Source: an uncultured Collinsella sp. (lineage in GTDB: Bacteria; Actinomycetota; Coriobacteriia; Coriobacteriales; Coriobacteriaceae). Taken from it: a stretch of 26,549 nt of DNA. The stretch covers positions 1 to 26,549 of the forward strand of contig CAKTVQ010000021.1 of NCBI GenBank assembly GCA_934630375.1, in the 5' to 3' direction. Of this stretch, positions 1 through 7,932 are shown piece by piece. The translations under genes were made by a program, and so were the position numbers. The notes under the pieces are model-generated. The model saw only the letters and a list, made by a program, of their open reading frames with translations, had not been told where the DNA came from and ran no database searches. Numbering within the stretch: the first letter of the stretch is position 1; every line of letters begins with the position of its first letter.

Positions 1-19
1 GGGTATAGCGATCGATCAT
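1..19 (-). CDS. purB: 5' end of a minus-strand gene, probably adenylosuccinate lyase (partial)
   Basis: Only the first six codons lie in the window, reading M-I-D-R-Y-T from the ATG at 17-19. A good ribosome binding site (AAAGGAG on the minus strand, 25-31) sits five bases upstream, so this is a genuine start. Bacterial adenylosuccinate lyases often begin M-I-x-R-Y-(S/T), which is the only reason for the name. PurB cleaves adenylosuccinate and SAICAR in purine synthesis. The rest of the gene lies off the left edge, so the identification is tentative. Confidence 0.5.
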
Positions 20-63
20 AGCGGCTCCTTTTTGGTTATTGGCACGTTGGTCGTAACTCAACC

Positions 64-69
64 ATTGTA
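64..69 (-). promoter_or_regulatory. Possible -10 box for the left-edge gene
   Basis: The minus strand reads TACAAT here, about 45 bases upstream of the ATG at 19. No good -35 hexamer is found at 16-18 bases, so this is a weak prediction. Confidence 0.3.
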
Positions 70-121
70 CCGTGCGCGGGTGCGAGTATGGGCAGCAGGC
101 ATTAACCTAACATTTTGGAAT

Positions 122-173
122 TGGAGCGGGCAACGGGACGTCTGCGTATTTGCTTTGCAAGTACGCACCGGCT
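122..173 (-). repeat. tRNA-tail/hairpin repeat, copy 1
   Basis: A 52-base unit that matches copy 2 (256-307) at 48 of 52 positions. Its first 18 bases (TGGAGCGGGCAACGGGAC) are identical to 448-465, the 3' end of the tRNA-Gly gene read from the plus strand. The rest holds a hairpin, 144-153 pairing with 157-166 around a TTT loop. It cannot encode a tRNA by itself, because it has only the 3' half of the T arm and the acceptor strand. Confidence 0.75.
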
Positions 174-255
174 GCGGTCGGCATGTCCCGGACCTACGCC
201 TATGCGCGGGCAATATGGGTTGAATCTGACACTCCCGGCTGTCTCCCATGCTCGA

Positions 256-307
256 TGGAGCGGGCAACGGGACGTCCGCGTATTTGCTTCGCAAATCCGC
301 ACCGGCT
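256..307 (-). repeat. tRNA-tail/hairpin repeat, copy 2
   Basis: Second copy of the 52-base unit at 122-173, again starting with 18 bases identical to the 3' end of the tRNA-Gly gene including the encoded CCA. Its hairpin is 278-287 with 291-300 around a TTC loop, with one mismatched pair. It is followed by two more hairpins, 311-326 (GGCGCC TGCC GGCGCC) and 341-359 (eight pairs around a TTC loop). No coding sequence is supported anywhere in 20-447. Confidence 0.75.
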
Positions 308-340
308 TCAGGCGCCTGCCGGCGCCTTCGCCTGCTCGCT

Positions 341-359
341 ACAAACGCTTCGCGTTTGT
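341..359. repeat. Hairpin with TTC loop
   Basis: ACAAACGC (341-348) pairs perfectly with GCGTTTGT (352-359) around TTC. It is the third TTC/TTT-looped hairpin in this 250-base stretch, which gives the region a REP-like character. Confidence 0.6.
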
Positions 360-375
360 TTTACGCTCGCACCCT

Positions 376-394
376 GGCGGGTTCGAGTCCCGGC
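376..394 (+). other. Isolated tRNA T-arm-like fragment
   Basis: The plus strand reads GGCGGGTTCGAGTCCCGGC, a T-stem and GTTCGAGTC-type loop. No acceptor, D or anticodon arm is present around it, so it is a fragment and not a functional tRNA. It lies on the opposite strand to the intact tRNA-Gly downstream. Confidence 0.5.
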
Positions 395-403
395 GCTTTA
401 TTG

Positions 404-436
404 AAAAAAGCACGGCACCGTGATGGTGCCGTGCTT
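404..436 (-). terminator. Rho-independent terminator of tRNA-Gly
   Basis: A 12-pair stem (408-419 with 425-436) around a five-base loop is followed on the minus strand by a run of T (complement of 404-409). It starts 12 bases past the 3' end of the tRNA. Confidence 0.85.
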
Positions 437-447
437 GTGCTTCTAGC

Positions 448-522
448 TGGAGCGGGCAACGGGACTCGAACCCGCGAGTGTCAGCTTGGGAAGCTGATGC
501 CTTACCACTTGGCGATGCCCGC
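448..522 (-). tRNA. tRNA-Gly (anticodon CCC)
   Basis: The minus strand folds as a full cloverleaf. The acceptor GCGGGCA pairs with TGCCCGC, a GCC/GGC D stem follows, and a five-pair anticodon stem (TCAGC/GCTGA) holds the loop TTCCCAA. The T arm has GTTCGAGTC in its loop. The discriminator base is T and the CCA end is encoded. The anticodon CCC (plus-strand 488-490) reads GGG glycine codons. It has its own promoter and terminator and is transcribed alone. Confidence 0.95.
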
Positions 523-535
523 TTGTGTGTTGGCT

Positions 536-565
536 AGTATAACGCGGTTGTCTTGTTCGATACAA
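536..565 (-). promoter_or_regulatory. Promoter of tRNA-Gly
   Basis: On the minus strand a -35 TTGTAT (560-565) and a -10 TATACT (536-541) are 18 bases apart, and the -10 lies 13 bases before the tRNA 5' end. Confidence 0.75.
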
Positions 566-763
566 GGGTGGCGATGCTTGTTTTAGCTGTGGAGATTCGT
601 TTGAAAATCGCATCAATTGTGGAGACGAGGACCTTTGGCCTCCTGTTCTCCTTATCTTCTACCTGCGCTTTTGCCTGATTGTTGTATTTGAGCTCAATTT
701 GTCAGGAATTGGGCAAGCTTTTGGTCAGGCTCCGGTACTTACCCGCATGAACCTCGGGGGTAG

Positions 764-805
764 CCTCATCCTACGCGTCGCAACCTCCCCATGCGGCGCA
801 CGAGG
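764..805 (+). promoter_or_regulatory. Possible leader hairpin before the adhesin start
   Basis: CCTC (764-767) can pair with GAGG (802-805), enclosing a second stem CGTCGC/GCGGCG. The ribosome binding site AAGGAG (809-814) follows at once, five bases before the ATG at 820. The fold was found by eye only. Confidence 0.3.
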
Positions 806-819
806 GATAAGGAGCAGCC

Positions 820-3800
820 ATGTCCAACGCACCCACGCACTCTGTCCACAGCGCAATCGCAACAGGTCCGCTGCTCCTGCTCCTCTTCCTGCTTTTCGGC
901 TGTCTGGCACCGGGAACCGCATTTGCGGTCGATGGCTACGACCAACTCGGCTTCCGCACTATTAGCGATGATTGTGGGCCCTTCTTTATCGGCAAGTATG
1001 AAGCTCAAGACGCCTCGATTGCCTACTGCATGAACCAGGAGCGCCCCGGCCCCACCAAGCCGGGCGGCCCATGGCTCAACTTTGATCAAGGCTGGGTGTG
1101 GCTCGACGACGAGTTCGCGGCAATCGTTTGTCACGGATATCCTACCGCCACGTCGTTTGGCGGTTACCATCTTTCACCCGATCGCGCCCGCGCCGCCACC
1201 CAGCTTGCCGTATGGATGCTCAACGGCACTACCCATGTCGACGGCACCTACTCCTACACGACCGCTCAGGGCAAAACCAAGAGTGGGCACTTTACCGCCG
1301 ACAATGAAGTCGTGGCGGCTGCGCGGTGGCTCCACGACAGCGCAAAATCAGGAAGCATCAAAGCCGCTCCGCACCGCGCGCGGCGCTATATAGGAACCGT
1401 ATCGGGCGGCAGTAAACGTCAAGACATGCTCTATGTACTGCCGGCGGTCTCTGTTTCCTTCCAAAAGCAGTCTGCAAACGCTGCCATTACCAGCGGAAAC
1501 AATACTTATCAGTTTGACGGGGCAACATTCGATGTTTTTGAGAGCGCCAGCGGCGCGCGTGTCGCCACCGTCCAGATGGACAGCAACGGTCGAGCGCAGG
1601 CAACACTCCTACCCAACACGGCATACTACCTAGTTGAGACAACAGCGCCAGCTGGTTATATCCCCCTGCGCGATCGCATTGCCTTTACCACGACGGATAA
1701 CGGCGGATACGTCACCATTGATGAACAACCCGGCACCATTACCTTGCGCATTGTAAAGCTCGACGCCGCAACGAATGCAGGCCCCCAAGTTGGGGCTTCG
1801 CTCGCAGGAGCAGAATTCGTGTGCGTATCGCAATCAACCCCTGGATGGACACAAACTCTCAGGACCGATGAAAGCGGTCGAGCTACCCTCACCGATGTCC
1901 CCCTGGAAACCTTTACCATCTATGAATCGAAGGCGCCCGAGGGCTATTTGCCCTCCGGTGACAGTTGGTCTTACACCGTTGGAGCCGACCAACTCGGCGA
2001 TTCAGGCGTGGTCGAGATCGAATCTCGCGTTTCCGATATCCCCATTGCGTTTGACCTTGAGATTTCAAAATTCAAGGACTACGGCAATAACGATCAATCC
2101 GGCCTGGAGCAGCCGGCAGGAGATGTTGTCTTTGAGGTTGTCAGTAACAGCTCTCAGCAGGTTGTTGGCACACTGACTACAAACATCTATGGCTTTGCCT
2201 CCACCAAAGACCAGCCCGAAGCATGGTTTGGCACAGGCAAGCGACCAGCCGGTGTCCACGGAGCCGTCCCATACGACCGCGCCGGCTACACGGTTCGTGA
2301 GGTTCCGGAAACCGTCCCCGAGGGTTTTAAACGTGCGGGGGAATGGACCGTCGAGGCTAATCAGATTTCCGACGGCGCCGAGCTTCAATATATCGTGGAC
2401 AACCACGCTCTGTCGACGCATCTCCAGATTGTAAAACGCGATGCCCAAACAGGCGCTTCTGTTCCCCTAGCCGGATTCACCTTCCAACTCCTCGACAGCA
2501 ATCACAAACCTGTCTCACAAACATGCTGGTATCCAGCACATAACGTAATGGACACCTTTACGACTGACGCGACCGGCACCGTCACACTGCCCGAATCGCT
2601 CGTGCCGGGCACCTATTATGTACGCGAAGCCTCGGCCAAAGAGCCCTATCTTGTCGGCGGAGAAATCGAGGTAAACATACCCGCCGATATAAACCTAACG
2701 CCCGTTGCAATCGCCTCGTATTATGACCACGCCGCGATCGGAAACATCAGGATCGTTAAAACCGATGCCGTAGACGGCAGCAGCCTCGCGGGCGCCATCT
2801 TTGAGATCCGTGCCTCAGGTGATATCGTGCGCCCCGACGGCAGCATTGCCGCGCTCGACGGTGAGACTGTCGCTACCGTCACGACGGATGAAACTGGAGA
2901 AGCACGCGCGGACGACCTCCCGCTGGGATCTGGCACCGCACGCTACGAGGTTGTCGAGACTCAAGCGCCGACCGGCTTCTTACTCGACCGGACGCACCAT
3001 ATCGTCGACCTTACCTATGCCGACCAGAAAACACCCGTTGTGGAAGCACGGCTTAACGTATCCGACGATTACACCAAGGTTGATATCTCCAAGGTCGATG
3101 CAAGCGGAGAGCAGGAAGTGAAAGGCGCACAGCTCACCTTATATGGTCCCGATAAAACCGAAATAGACTCCTGGACCTCATCCGACAAGCCGCACCGCAT
3201 CGAACATCTTGCACCCGGCACCTACTCGTTGCGCGAAACGATGTCTCCGCGGACCTATGACCTTGCCGAGGAGATAACGTTTGAAATAAAGGATACGGGA
3301 GAAGTCCAATCCGTCGCGATGAAGGATGCGCCCATCGAGATCAAAGGACAGGTCGACAAGCGTCAGGAACTTGTCCAACCTATCGGGAAGGGTCTGTTGG
3401 CTAACGGTGATGGAAAAAACCGCGCCGCGATGCAAACCAATACGGATGGGCTTTTCTCCTATACCATCGATGCTCGAAACGATTCCGCTACTTGGGTTGA
3501 TGAGTTTACGATTACCGATGATCTTGAGTGTGCCAAAGACGGCACGGCGAGATTCGTCTCAATCGAAACCCCCGTCGCCATCGGCGACCTCAACGGTCTG
3601 TGCAACGTGTGGTATCGCACGACGCCGTTGGACTCGACAGACGTCGATGAGCCGGCAAACGCGACGCTTGACGATGGGCACGAAAATCCTTGGCTTGAGT
3701 CCGACGAAGTAAAAGAGAGTCTGGGTGAGGATTGCCGCCTCGTCGATTACGACGGCTGGCACCTCTGGAAGGCGGATGTCTCGACCACGGAATCCACCAC

Positions 3801-4251
3801 ACTCGAGGCGAAAGAACTCGACCTTGCATCCAATACCGTCGTGACGGGCATTCGCATTGAATACGGTGCGGTAGCCGCCGACTTTACGACTCGAAGCGAT
3901 GCGGATTCTTGGACCCGTGATGATCTCAAAGATGAGCACGACGACCTTGACGATGCCAAAGCAATCCTTGGCACAGATGCTCGGGGCGCAGTCGTGCACA
4001 TGCAGGCAACGTCGGCTTATACACCCCAAACTGCACTCACCAACAGCGCACGCGTCGATCTTTGCCGCAACGGCGGCGGCGATAAACTTGAGTCACATGA
4101 CGAGGACCGTGTCATTCAACGCTGTACCCTACCGCAGGACCTACCGGCAACAGGATCAGCTCTCATCGCCGCTTGCATCACCGCGCTCCTGACCTCGGGT
4201 GCCGCAGCCCTATGGTTCGCTCGCCTTAGGTCAATCCCAAAGAAGCGCTAG
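820..4251 (+). CDS. LPxTG-anchored adhesin with thioester domain and Cna-B/SpaA repeats
   Basis: A 1143-residue surface protein. Residues 1-36 are a Sec signal peptide with a leucine-rich core and AFA before the mature end. An N-terminal TQXA-type thioester domain follows. Cys70 in A-Y-C-M-N and Gln128 in T-Q-L-A-V-W-M-L are the pair expected to form the internal thioester, which lets such adhesins bond covalently to host ligands. From about 205 to 845 there are six Cna-B/SpaA-like domains. They begin with strands such as LRIVKLDA (about 309), LQIVKRDA (about 536), IRIVKTDA (about 643) and VDISKVDA (about 752). Each closes with an E-T/S-x-A-P-x-G-Y-like box whose Glu normally catalyses a Lys-Asn isopeptide bond. 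A distinct domain covers about 846-1095. The sorting signal is LPATG at 1108-1112, then a hydrophobic helix and a basic tail. It may be a stand-alone adhesin or a pilus tip protein. No sortase or other pilin is in the window. Confidence 0.9.
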   Translation: MSNAPTHSVHSAIATGPLLLLLFLLFGCLAPGTAFAVDGYDQLGFRTISDDCGPFFIGKYEAQDASIAYCMNQERPGPTKPGGPWLNFDQGWVWLDDEFAAIVCHGYPTATSFGGYHLSPDRARAATQLAVWMLNGTTHVDGTYSYTTAQGKTKSGHFTADNEVVAAARWLHDSAKSGSIKAAPHRARRYIGTVSGGSKRQDMLYVLPAVSVSFQKQSANAAITSGNNTYQFDGATFDVFESASGARVATVQMDSNGRAQATLLPNTAYYLVETTAPAGYIPLRDRIAFTTTDNGGYVTIDEQPGTITLRIVKLDAATNAGPQVGASLAGAEFVCVSQSTPGWTQTLRTDESGRATLTDVPLETFTIYESKAPEGYLPSGDSWSYTVGADQLGDSGVVEIESRVSDIPIAFDLEISKFKDYGNNDQSGLEQPAGDVVFEVVSNSSQQVVGTLTTNIYGFASTKDQPEAWFGTGKRPAGVHGAVPYDRAGYTVREVPETVPEGFKRAGEWTVEANQISDGAELQYIVDNHALSTHLQIVKRDAQTGASVPLAGFTFQLLDSNHKPVSQTCWYPAHNVMDTFTTDATGTVTLPESLVPGTYYVREASAKEPYLVGGEIEVNIPADINLTPVAIASYYDHAAIGNIRIVKTDAVDGSSLAGAIFEIRASGDIVRPDGSIAALDGETVATVTTDETGEARADDLPLGSGTARYEVVETQAPTGFLLDRTHHIVDLTYADQKTPVVEARLNVSDDYTKVDISKVDASGEQEVKGAQLTLYGPDKTEIDSWTSSDKPHRIEHLAPGTYSLRETMSPRTYDLAEEITFEIKDTGEVQSVAMKDAPIEIKGQVDKRQELVQPIGKGLLANGDGKNRAAMQTNTDGLFSYTIDARNDSATWVDEFTITDDLECAKDGTARFVSIETPVAIGDLNGLCNVWYRTTPLDSTDVDEPANATLDDGHENPWLESDEVKESLGEDCRLVDYDGWHLWKADVSTTESTTLEAKELDLASNTVVTGIRIEYGAVAADFTTRSDADSWTRDDLKDEHDDLDDAKAILGTDARGAVVHMQATSAYTPQTALTNSARVDLCRNGGGDKLESHDEDRVIQRCTLPQDLPATGSALIAACITALLTSGAAALWFARLRSIPKKR

Positions 4252-4260
4252 CGCGATGAA

Positions 4261-4296
4261 AAAGCGGGCGAGCCAGTCCCCCGGCTCGCCCGCTTT
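4261..4296. terminator. Bidirectional terminator
   Basis: A perfect 14-pair stem (4261-4274 with 4283-4296) and an eight-base loop lie between two converging genes. T runs follow it on both strands, so it can end the adhesin transcript and the minus-strand unit that finishes at 4318. Confidence 0.85.
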
Positions 4297-4317
4297 CAAT
4301 CATTTAAATCGCCGTAT

Positions 4318-4536
4318 CTACTCTGCAGACGAAGATCCACCATCAACGATTGCCTGCTCGGACTCAGGAATCCCATCGGCACCCGTGTTCTGTTCTTGCT
4401 CCACCTCTTCGCTGATTGCGGAGGCGGGGGTCGAGCCCTTCGCGCCCACGATGTAGGCAGCTCCAAACCCTAACGCAATGGCGATCAAGGTCAAAATCAC
4501 GTAGACAGGCCAATGGCGCTTAATATACGAAAACAC
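4318..4536 (-). CDS. Small single-pass membrane protein, unknown function
   Basis: A 72-residue protein of no family that I recognise. Residues 1-9 are basic, residues 10-31 form one hydrophobic helix, and the remaining 40 residues are acidic and low in complexity (rich in Glu, Ser, Ala). The positive-inside rule predicts a cytoplasmic N-terminus and an exported acidic tail. It starts with GTG at 4534-4536, five bases after AAGGAG. It begins 21 bases after the stop of the large M28-like gene, so the two are very probably co-transcribed and may work together in the membrane. Confidence 0.75.
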   Translation of the reverse strand: MFSYIKRHWPVYVILTLIAIALGFGAAYIVGAKGSTPASAISEEVEQEQNTGADGIPESEQAIVDGGSSSAE

Positions 4537-4557
4537 GTTGACTCCTTAGAGCTCCGT

Positions 4558-7500
4558 CTACGAACGACGGATAACCTCGGTCACGACCTCGGATACCGTG
4601 GCAATGTTCGTCGGATTGACATTGTGGGGCAGGTCGTCCTCGGTACGAGCGCAAGCCAGACGTGTGCCGTCCACGCCCGCGATGGTGAGGGCTCGGCGGC
4701 TCGCCTCGAGCGCGGCGTAGGCATCGGTCTTGGCATAGGGCATCTCGAGCGCGCCACAATCGACATGGAACGACTTGCACACCTTGCTGACCAGGTTCAT
4801 GATGCGGCGATCGCCCTTGAGCAGCTGCTGTTCGCCCTCAACCGTCACCACCGAAAGCCTACCGGCGCCGACGGATTCAAGATTGATGAAGAAGACGCCG
4901 CGGAGCTTATCGCGATGCGAAGCCAAGAAGGCCTTCATACCGGCGCCATCACAATCCGAGGCGCCTGTTGCCACAAACCAGATATCGTGACCGAGCAGCT
5001 CATCGTCGCCCATAGAGGCGACAGCCGAGAGCATATCTTCGGAAGAAGCGCCGTCGGAAGACGTAGCGCCGCCCTTCCAGCCATCGTTATCGTCCTCGAA
5101 ATTATCCCACGAACCGATGCCGCGACCGGACTTCTTGGCATCGTAATCGTCTTCGACGCCCAGCCAATCACTCATGCTGTCCTGTTCGTTTTTCTTTTTA
5201 CGACCGAACAGGCCGCCCAGGCCGCGCTTGCGAGACTTGGGTGCCGCCGGGGCGGGAGCCGAAATGGTCTCGATCGGCTGAGCGCCCGACGCAACGGGCA
5301 TAGGAGGCGCAACGGGTGCCGATGTGGGTTCGGGACCCTGAGCGGTAGCAAAGGGGTCGTTGACCTGTGCAGAGGGGTCGGGAAGGTCGAACAGCGACGT
5401 ACGAGACGCAACGTTTGCCTGCTTCATCGACGGCAGCGACGGATCGGGGACTGAAGCCAGCGGAGACGAGGAAGGCGCGGGCGATGGGGCCGACGCCGGA
5501 TCGGGAACATTCATCTGCGGACGCGGTGATGCCTGGGAGGAAATCTGGGCCATAAGGGAATCGACCGTTTCGTCCTGGGTGGGAGCAACATCGGCAACCG
5601 TGGCACCGGAACCACTCGGGGCCGGCATGGTGAAAATCTGCGTGGAGTAAGGCCTCGACTCATCTGTCTCGGGAGTCTCGGAAACCGCAGGCACTTCCTC
5701 CTGCTCGACCTCGGTCGAATCATCTTGCTCGGCTGCCGCGTATTGCTCTTCGTCAGAGTTGGCCTCGACGGGCTCGTCCTCGGCGACATCTTGGATTTCG
5801 GCAGCATCAATAGGCTCGTCATCGTCTGCCGCGTCGCTCTGCTCATCGGAAACAGGAAGGGGCTCGGCAAGCGCGGTGCCTTGCTTTTCAAACGTTATCG
5901 TGGAATCGAACTGCGCGGCATCAAACGACATGGTGCTATCGACGTGCTGCTGAGCCTCGAAAGACGTCGTCGCCTCAACAACATCCGCGGACGTCGGCTG
6001 CTGGGACTCAAAGGAGGTTGTAGCTTCGGCGGCGTCGACGGGCACGGACCGCATAGCCTCGTTCTGCTCGAACTCTTGCGCTGCGAGCTCACGTGCCGCC
6101 TCGGCTGCCTGCTGCTGAGCGATAGCCTCCTGCTCGGCAGCCTCGCGTGCGGCAGCGCGCTTCTCCTCGAAATCGTCGACAAATTTCTTGCCCTTTGCAA
6201 GCGCACCCTTAAAGAAGTTGGAAGCACTGGTGCCAATCGAAGAGAACGCGGATGCAATATCGGCATGGGGCGTTGCCGCGGGAATCTCGGCCGAGAAATC
6301 AGTATCGCTCTCGTAAGACAGGCGCCTCGGCTGTTCAACGTAATCGTCGTCAGACTCGTCCGCAACGTCTTGCGCCGGCGCGGCGGGAGCCAAAATGTCC
6401 AGTCCTGCCGCGGGATCGATCGCGGACACCGCCTCGGGCTCGGCAACGGCAGCGGTAACCGCGGCAGACTCATCATCCACGGTGACAACGGGGGCAGGCT
6501 CGGGCTCAAACGTCGGCTCCTCGCCCTCCTCGTAATCGAGCGTGCAGGACTCGGGAAGCATTCCGAGCGCACGGATGGCATCCGAACCAAAGCGGATGTT
6601 GCCGGCGGCATTGCGATAGAGCTTGGGCTCGGGCTCGGCCACGACAGGCTCCTCCGCCGGCTCGGCAGCGGGAACCTCGCCATTGAACTCTTCGGCCTGG
6701 ACAGCCTGATTCTGGTCCTCTGGCACGATGGCGCCGATCAGCGTCTCGTCGGCAGACGCACCCTCAAAGCCCTCGATCTGCTCGTCGAAAGCCTCGCCCT
6801 GTTCGGGCTCGGTCTGAGCGTCGGGAGCAATCGGCTGACCGAACTCGTCCTCGGCGTAGGTAGGCTCTTCATACTCGATGGTGTTGCCGTAGTCGTTTTG
6901 CTGTTGGGCCGCGGCATACTCCGCTGCTGCGCGCGCCATCTCCTCGGCACGACGTTTCTGCTCCCCAAAATAGGTATCGAACGGAACATCGTCGGGAAAC
7001 TCGTTTTCGCCCTGGAAGGGAGCAACGTTGTCCATAACGCCGAGCAGGGCGGCAACAGAAGACTTGTTGCACACCGCGCCGGACGTATAGGGAAGAATGT
7101 AGCGGTTAGAAATGATGTTTGCCGCGTTGGCGAGCGCAACGAGGGAAGCGAGGATCGCGACAATCCACAGCAGAACCTTGAGCGCGCCGGGGAGCGGCAG
7201 GATACGCAAGATGGCAACGGCAGCAGGGGCAACCGTGGCAACGGGCAACAGCTTGGCGATGAGCGCACGATACGAAGCATAGGGCTCGCGGGCGAGCAAC
7301 TCAGCACGGGGAGAGTCGTAGTGTGCGACAACGACCACCGGGCGGTTGCGCGGAGACGCGAGCGGGCCCGAGGCCTTGTGGTAGGCGATGACATTTTGGC
7401 TCACGCCCGTCTTGCCCAGGCGCGAAACCACGGGGTGGCCCGTGCGTTCGAGCACGTAAAGAACGGCGCCGGCAATGGCCAGCAAGGTGCCGACCAAGCC

Positions 7501-7734
7501 GATGCCGCCGCCGATGCCCATCAGTAGGGCGCCGGCAAACGCAAGAATACCGGTAACGGCAAATGCCAACCTACTGGGCGCCGGGGCATTGAACTCCTGA
7601 ACCTCGGGATCAAAGCCGTGGTTGCGGAAGATCTGAGCGATATCCTCGGCAGCCAAGCGCTCTTCTTCGCTGCATGCCGGCGTAATGCCGGTGTTCTGCA
7701 GCAGGTGGTTAATATAGTTCTGGGTGTTCGCCAT
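4558..7734 (-). CDS. Large membrane protein with a degenerate, split M28 peptidase fold
   Basis: 1058 residues from the ATG at 7732-7734, which has GGAG six bases upstream. The open frame runs 50 codons further up, but that part is composed like intergenic DNA. After about 55 soluble residues comes a hydrophobic hairpin (about 57-100). Next is an M28-like strand ending V-A-H138-Y-D140, which matches the H-x-D metal motif. A second membrane region (about 155-210) precedes C222-N223-K-S-S-V-A-A-L-L. There a metal-peptidase would have D-N-A-S-G-V-A, so the bridging Asp is replaced by Cys. About 670 acidic, Pro/Ala/Glu/Gln-rich residues follow, then a basic patch. The fold resumes near 915 at W-F-V-A-T-G-A, with S926-D927 where E-E is expected, and ends with H1037 in D-L-P-H-N. 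With key acids missing, a binding or scaffolding pseudo-enzyme is more likely than an active peptidase. Confidence 0.7.
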   Translation of the reverse strand: MANTQNYINHLLQNTGITPACSEEERLAAEDIAQIFRNHGFDPEVQEFNAPAPSRLAFAVTGILAFAGALLMGIGGGIGLVGTLLAIAGAVLYVLERTGHPVVSRLGKTGVSQNVIAYHKASGPLASPRNRPVVVVAHYDSPRAELLAREPYASYRALIAKLLPVATVAPAAVAILRILPLPGALKVLLWIVAILASLVALANAANIISNRYILPYTSGAVCNKSSVAALLGVMDNVAPFQGENEFPDDVPFDTYFGEQKRRAEEMARAAAEYAAAQQQNDYGNTIEYEEPTYAEDEFGQPIAPDAQTEPEQGEAFDEQIEGFEGASADETLIGAIVPEDQNQAVQAEEFNGEVPAAEPAEEPVVAEPEPKLYRNAAGNIRFGSDAIRALGMLPESCTLDYEEGEEPTFEPEPAPVVTVDDESAAVTAAVAEPEAVSAIDPAAGLDILAPAAPAQDVADESDDDYVEQPRRLSYESDTDFSAEIPAATPHADIASAFSSIGTSASNFFKGALAKGKKFVDDFEEKRAAAREAAEQEAIAQQQAAEAARELAAQEFEQNEAMRSVPVDAAEATTSFESQQPTSADVVEATTSFEAQQHVDSTMSFDAAQFDSTITFEKQGTALAEPLPVSDEQSDAADDDEPIDAAEIQDVAEDEPVEANSDEEQYAAAEQDDSTEVEQEEVPAVSETPETDESRPYSTQIFTMPAPSGSGATVADVAPTQDETVDSLMAQISSQASPRPQMNVPDPASAPSPAPSSSPLASVPDPSLPSMKQANVASRTSLFDLPDPSAQVNDPFATAQGPEPTSAPVAPPMPVASGAQPIETISAPAPAAPKSRKRGLGGLFGRKKKNEQDSMSDWLGVEDDYDAKKSGRGIGSWDNFEDDNDGWKGGATSSDGASSEDMLSAVASMGDDELLGHDIWFVATGASDCDGAGMKAFLASHRDKLRGVFFINLESVGAGRLSVVTVEGEQQLLKGDRRIMNLVSKVCKSFHVDCGALEMPYAKTDAYAALEASRRALTIAGVDGTRLACARTEDDLPHNVNPTNIATVSEVVTEVIRRS

Positions 7735-7802
7735 GTGCGCTCCACATCCATAATCCGACAAATAGGCCCAATGCATGCACATTAGAACCGTATATAGTCG
7801 AA

Positions 7803-7831
7803 AGTATACCCCGAGCGAGCGCAAACGACCG
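7803..7831 (-). promoter_or_regulatory. Possible promoter of the M28-like gene
   Basis: The minus strand carries a good -10, TATACT (complement of 7803-7808), about 70 bases before the ATG. The -35 at 17 bases is a poor CGGTCG. Confidence 0.4.
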
Positions 7832-7932
7832 AATTCGGGCCATCTTAACGCCCCGAGCGGACAAGGATATAGCCTAATCTCCATATCGGACTAAAATCAT
7901 GGCAGCAAACCACCTTCTCATGCGAGGACTCT

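Larger units (their letters stand above)
523..819. other. Non-coding gap between tRNA-Gly and the adhesin gene
   Basis: No gene is supported. It holds the divergent tRNA promoter, a ten-base palindrome TTGAGCTCAA at 689-698 that could be an operator, and a possible leader hairpin directly before the adhesin start. I found no convincing -35/-10 pair for the adhesin and no riboswitch class that I recognise. Confidence 0.5.

Noticed and set aside
122..360. A short CRISPR array
   Set aside because: Only two long repeats 134 bases apart, no regular spacers and no cas genes. The units are hairpins with a tRNA tail.
530..819. A riboswitch in the adhesin leader
   Set aside because: I could not match it to any class; c-di-GMP-I core elements are missing. 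Only an uncertain hairpin remains.
5725..7527. A 600-codon open frame on the plus strand
   Set aside because: It is antisense to the M28-like gene. Its product is a repetitive mix of Gly, Arg and Leu with no domain, as expected from the mirrored codon bias of an Ala/Glu-rich protein.
7735..7884. A 50-codon N-terminal extension of the M28-like protein
   Set aside because: The ATG at 7734 has a proper ribosome binding site, and the region above it contains a likely -10 box.
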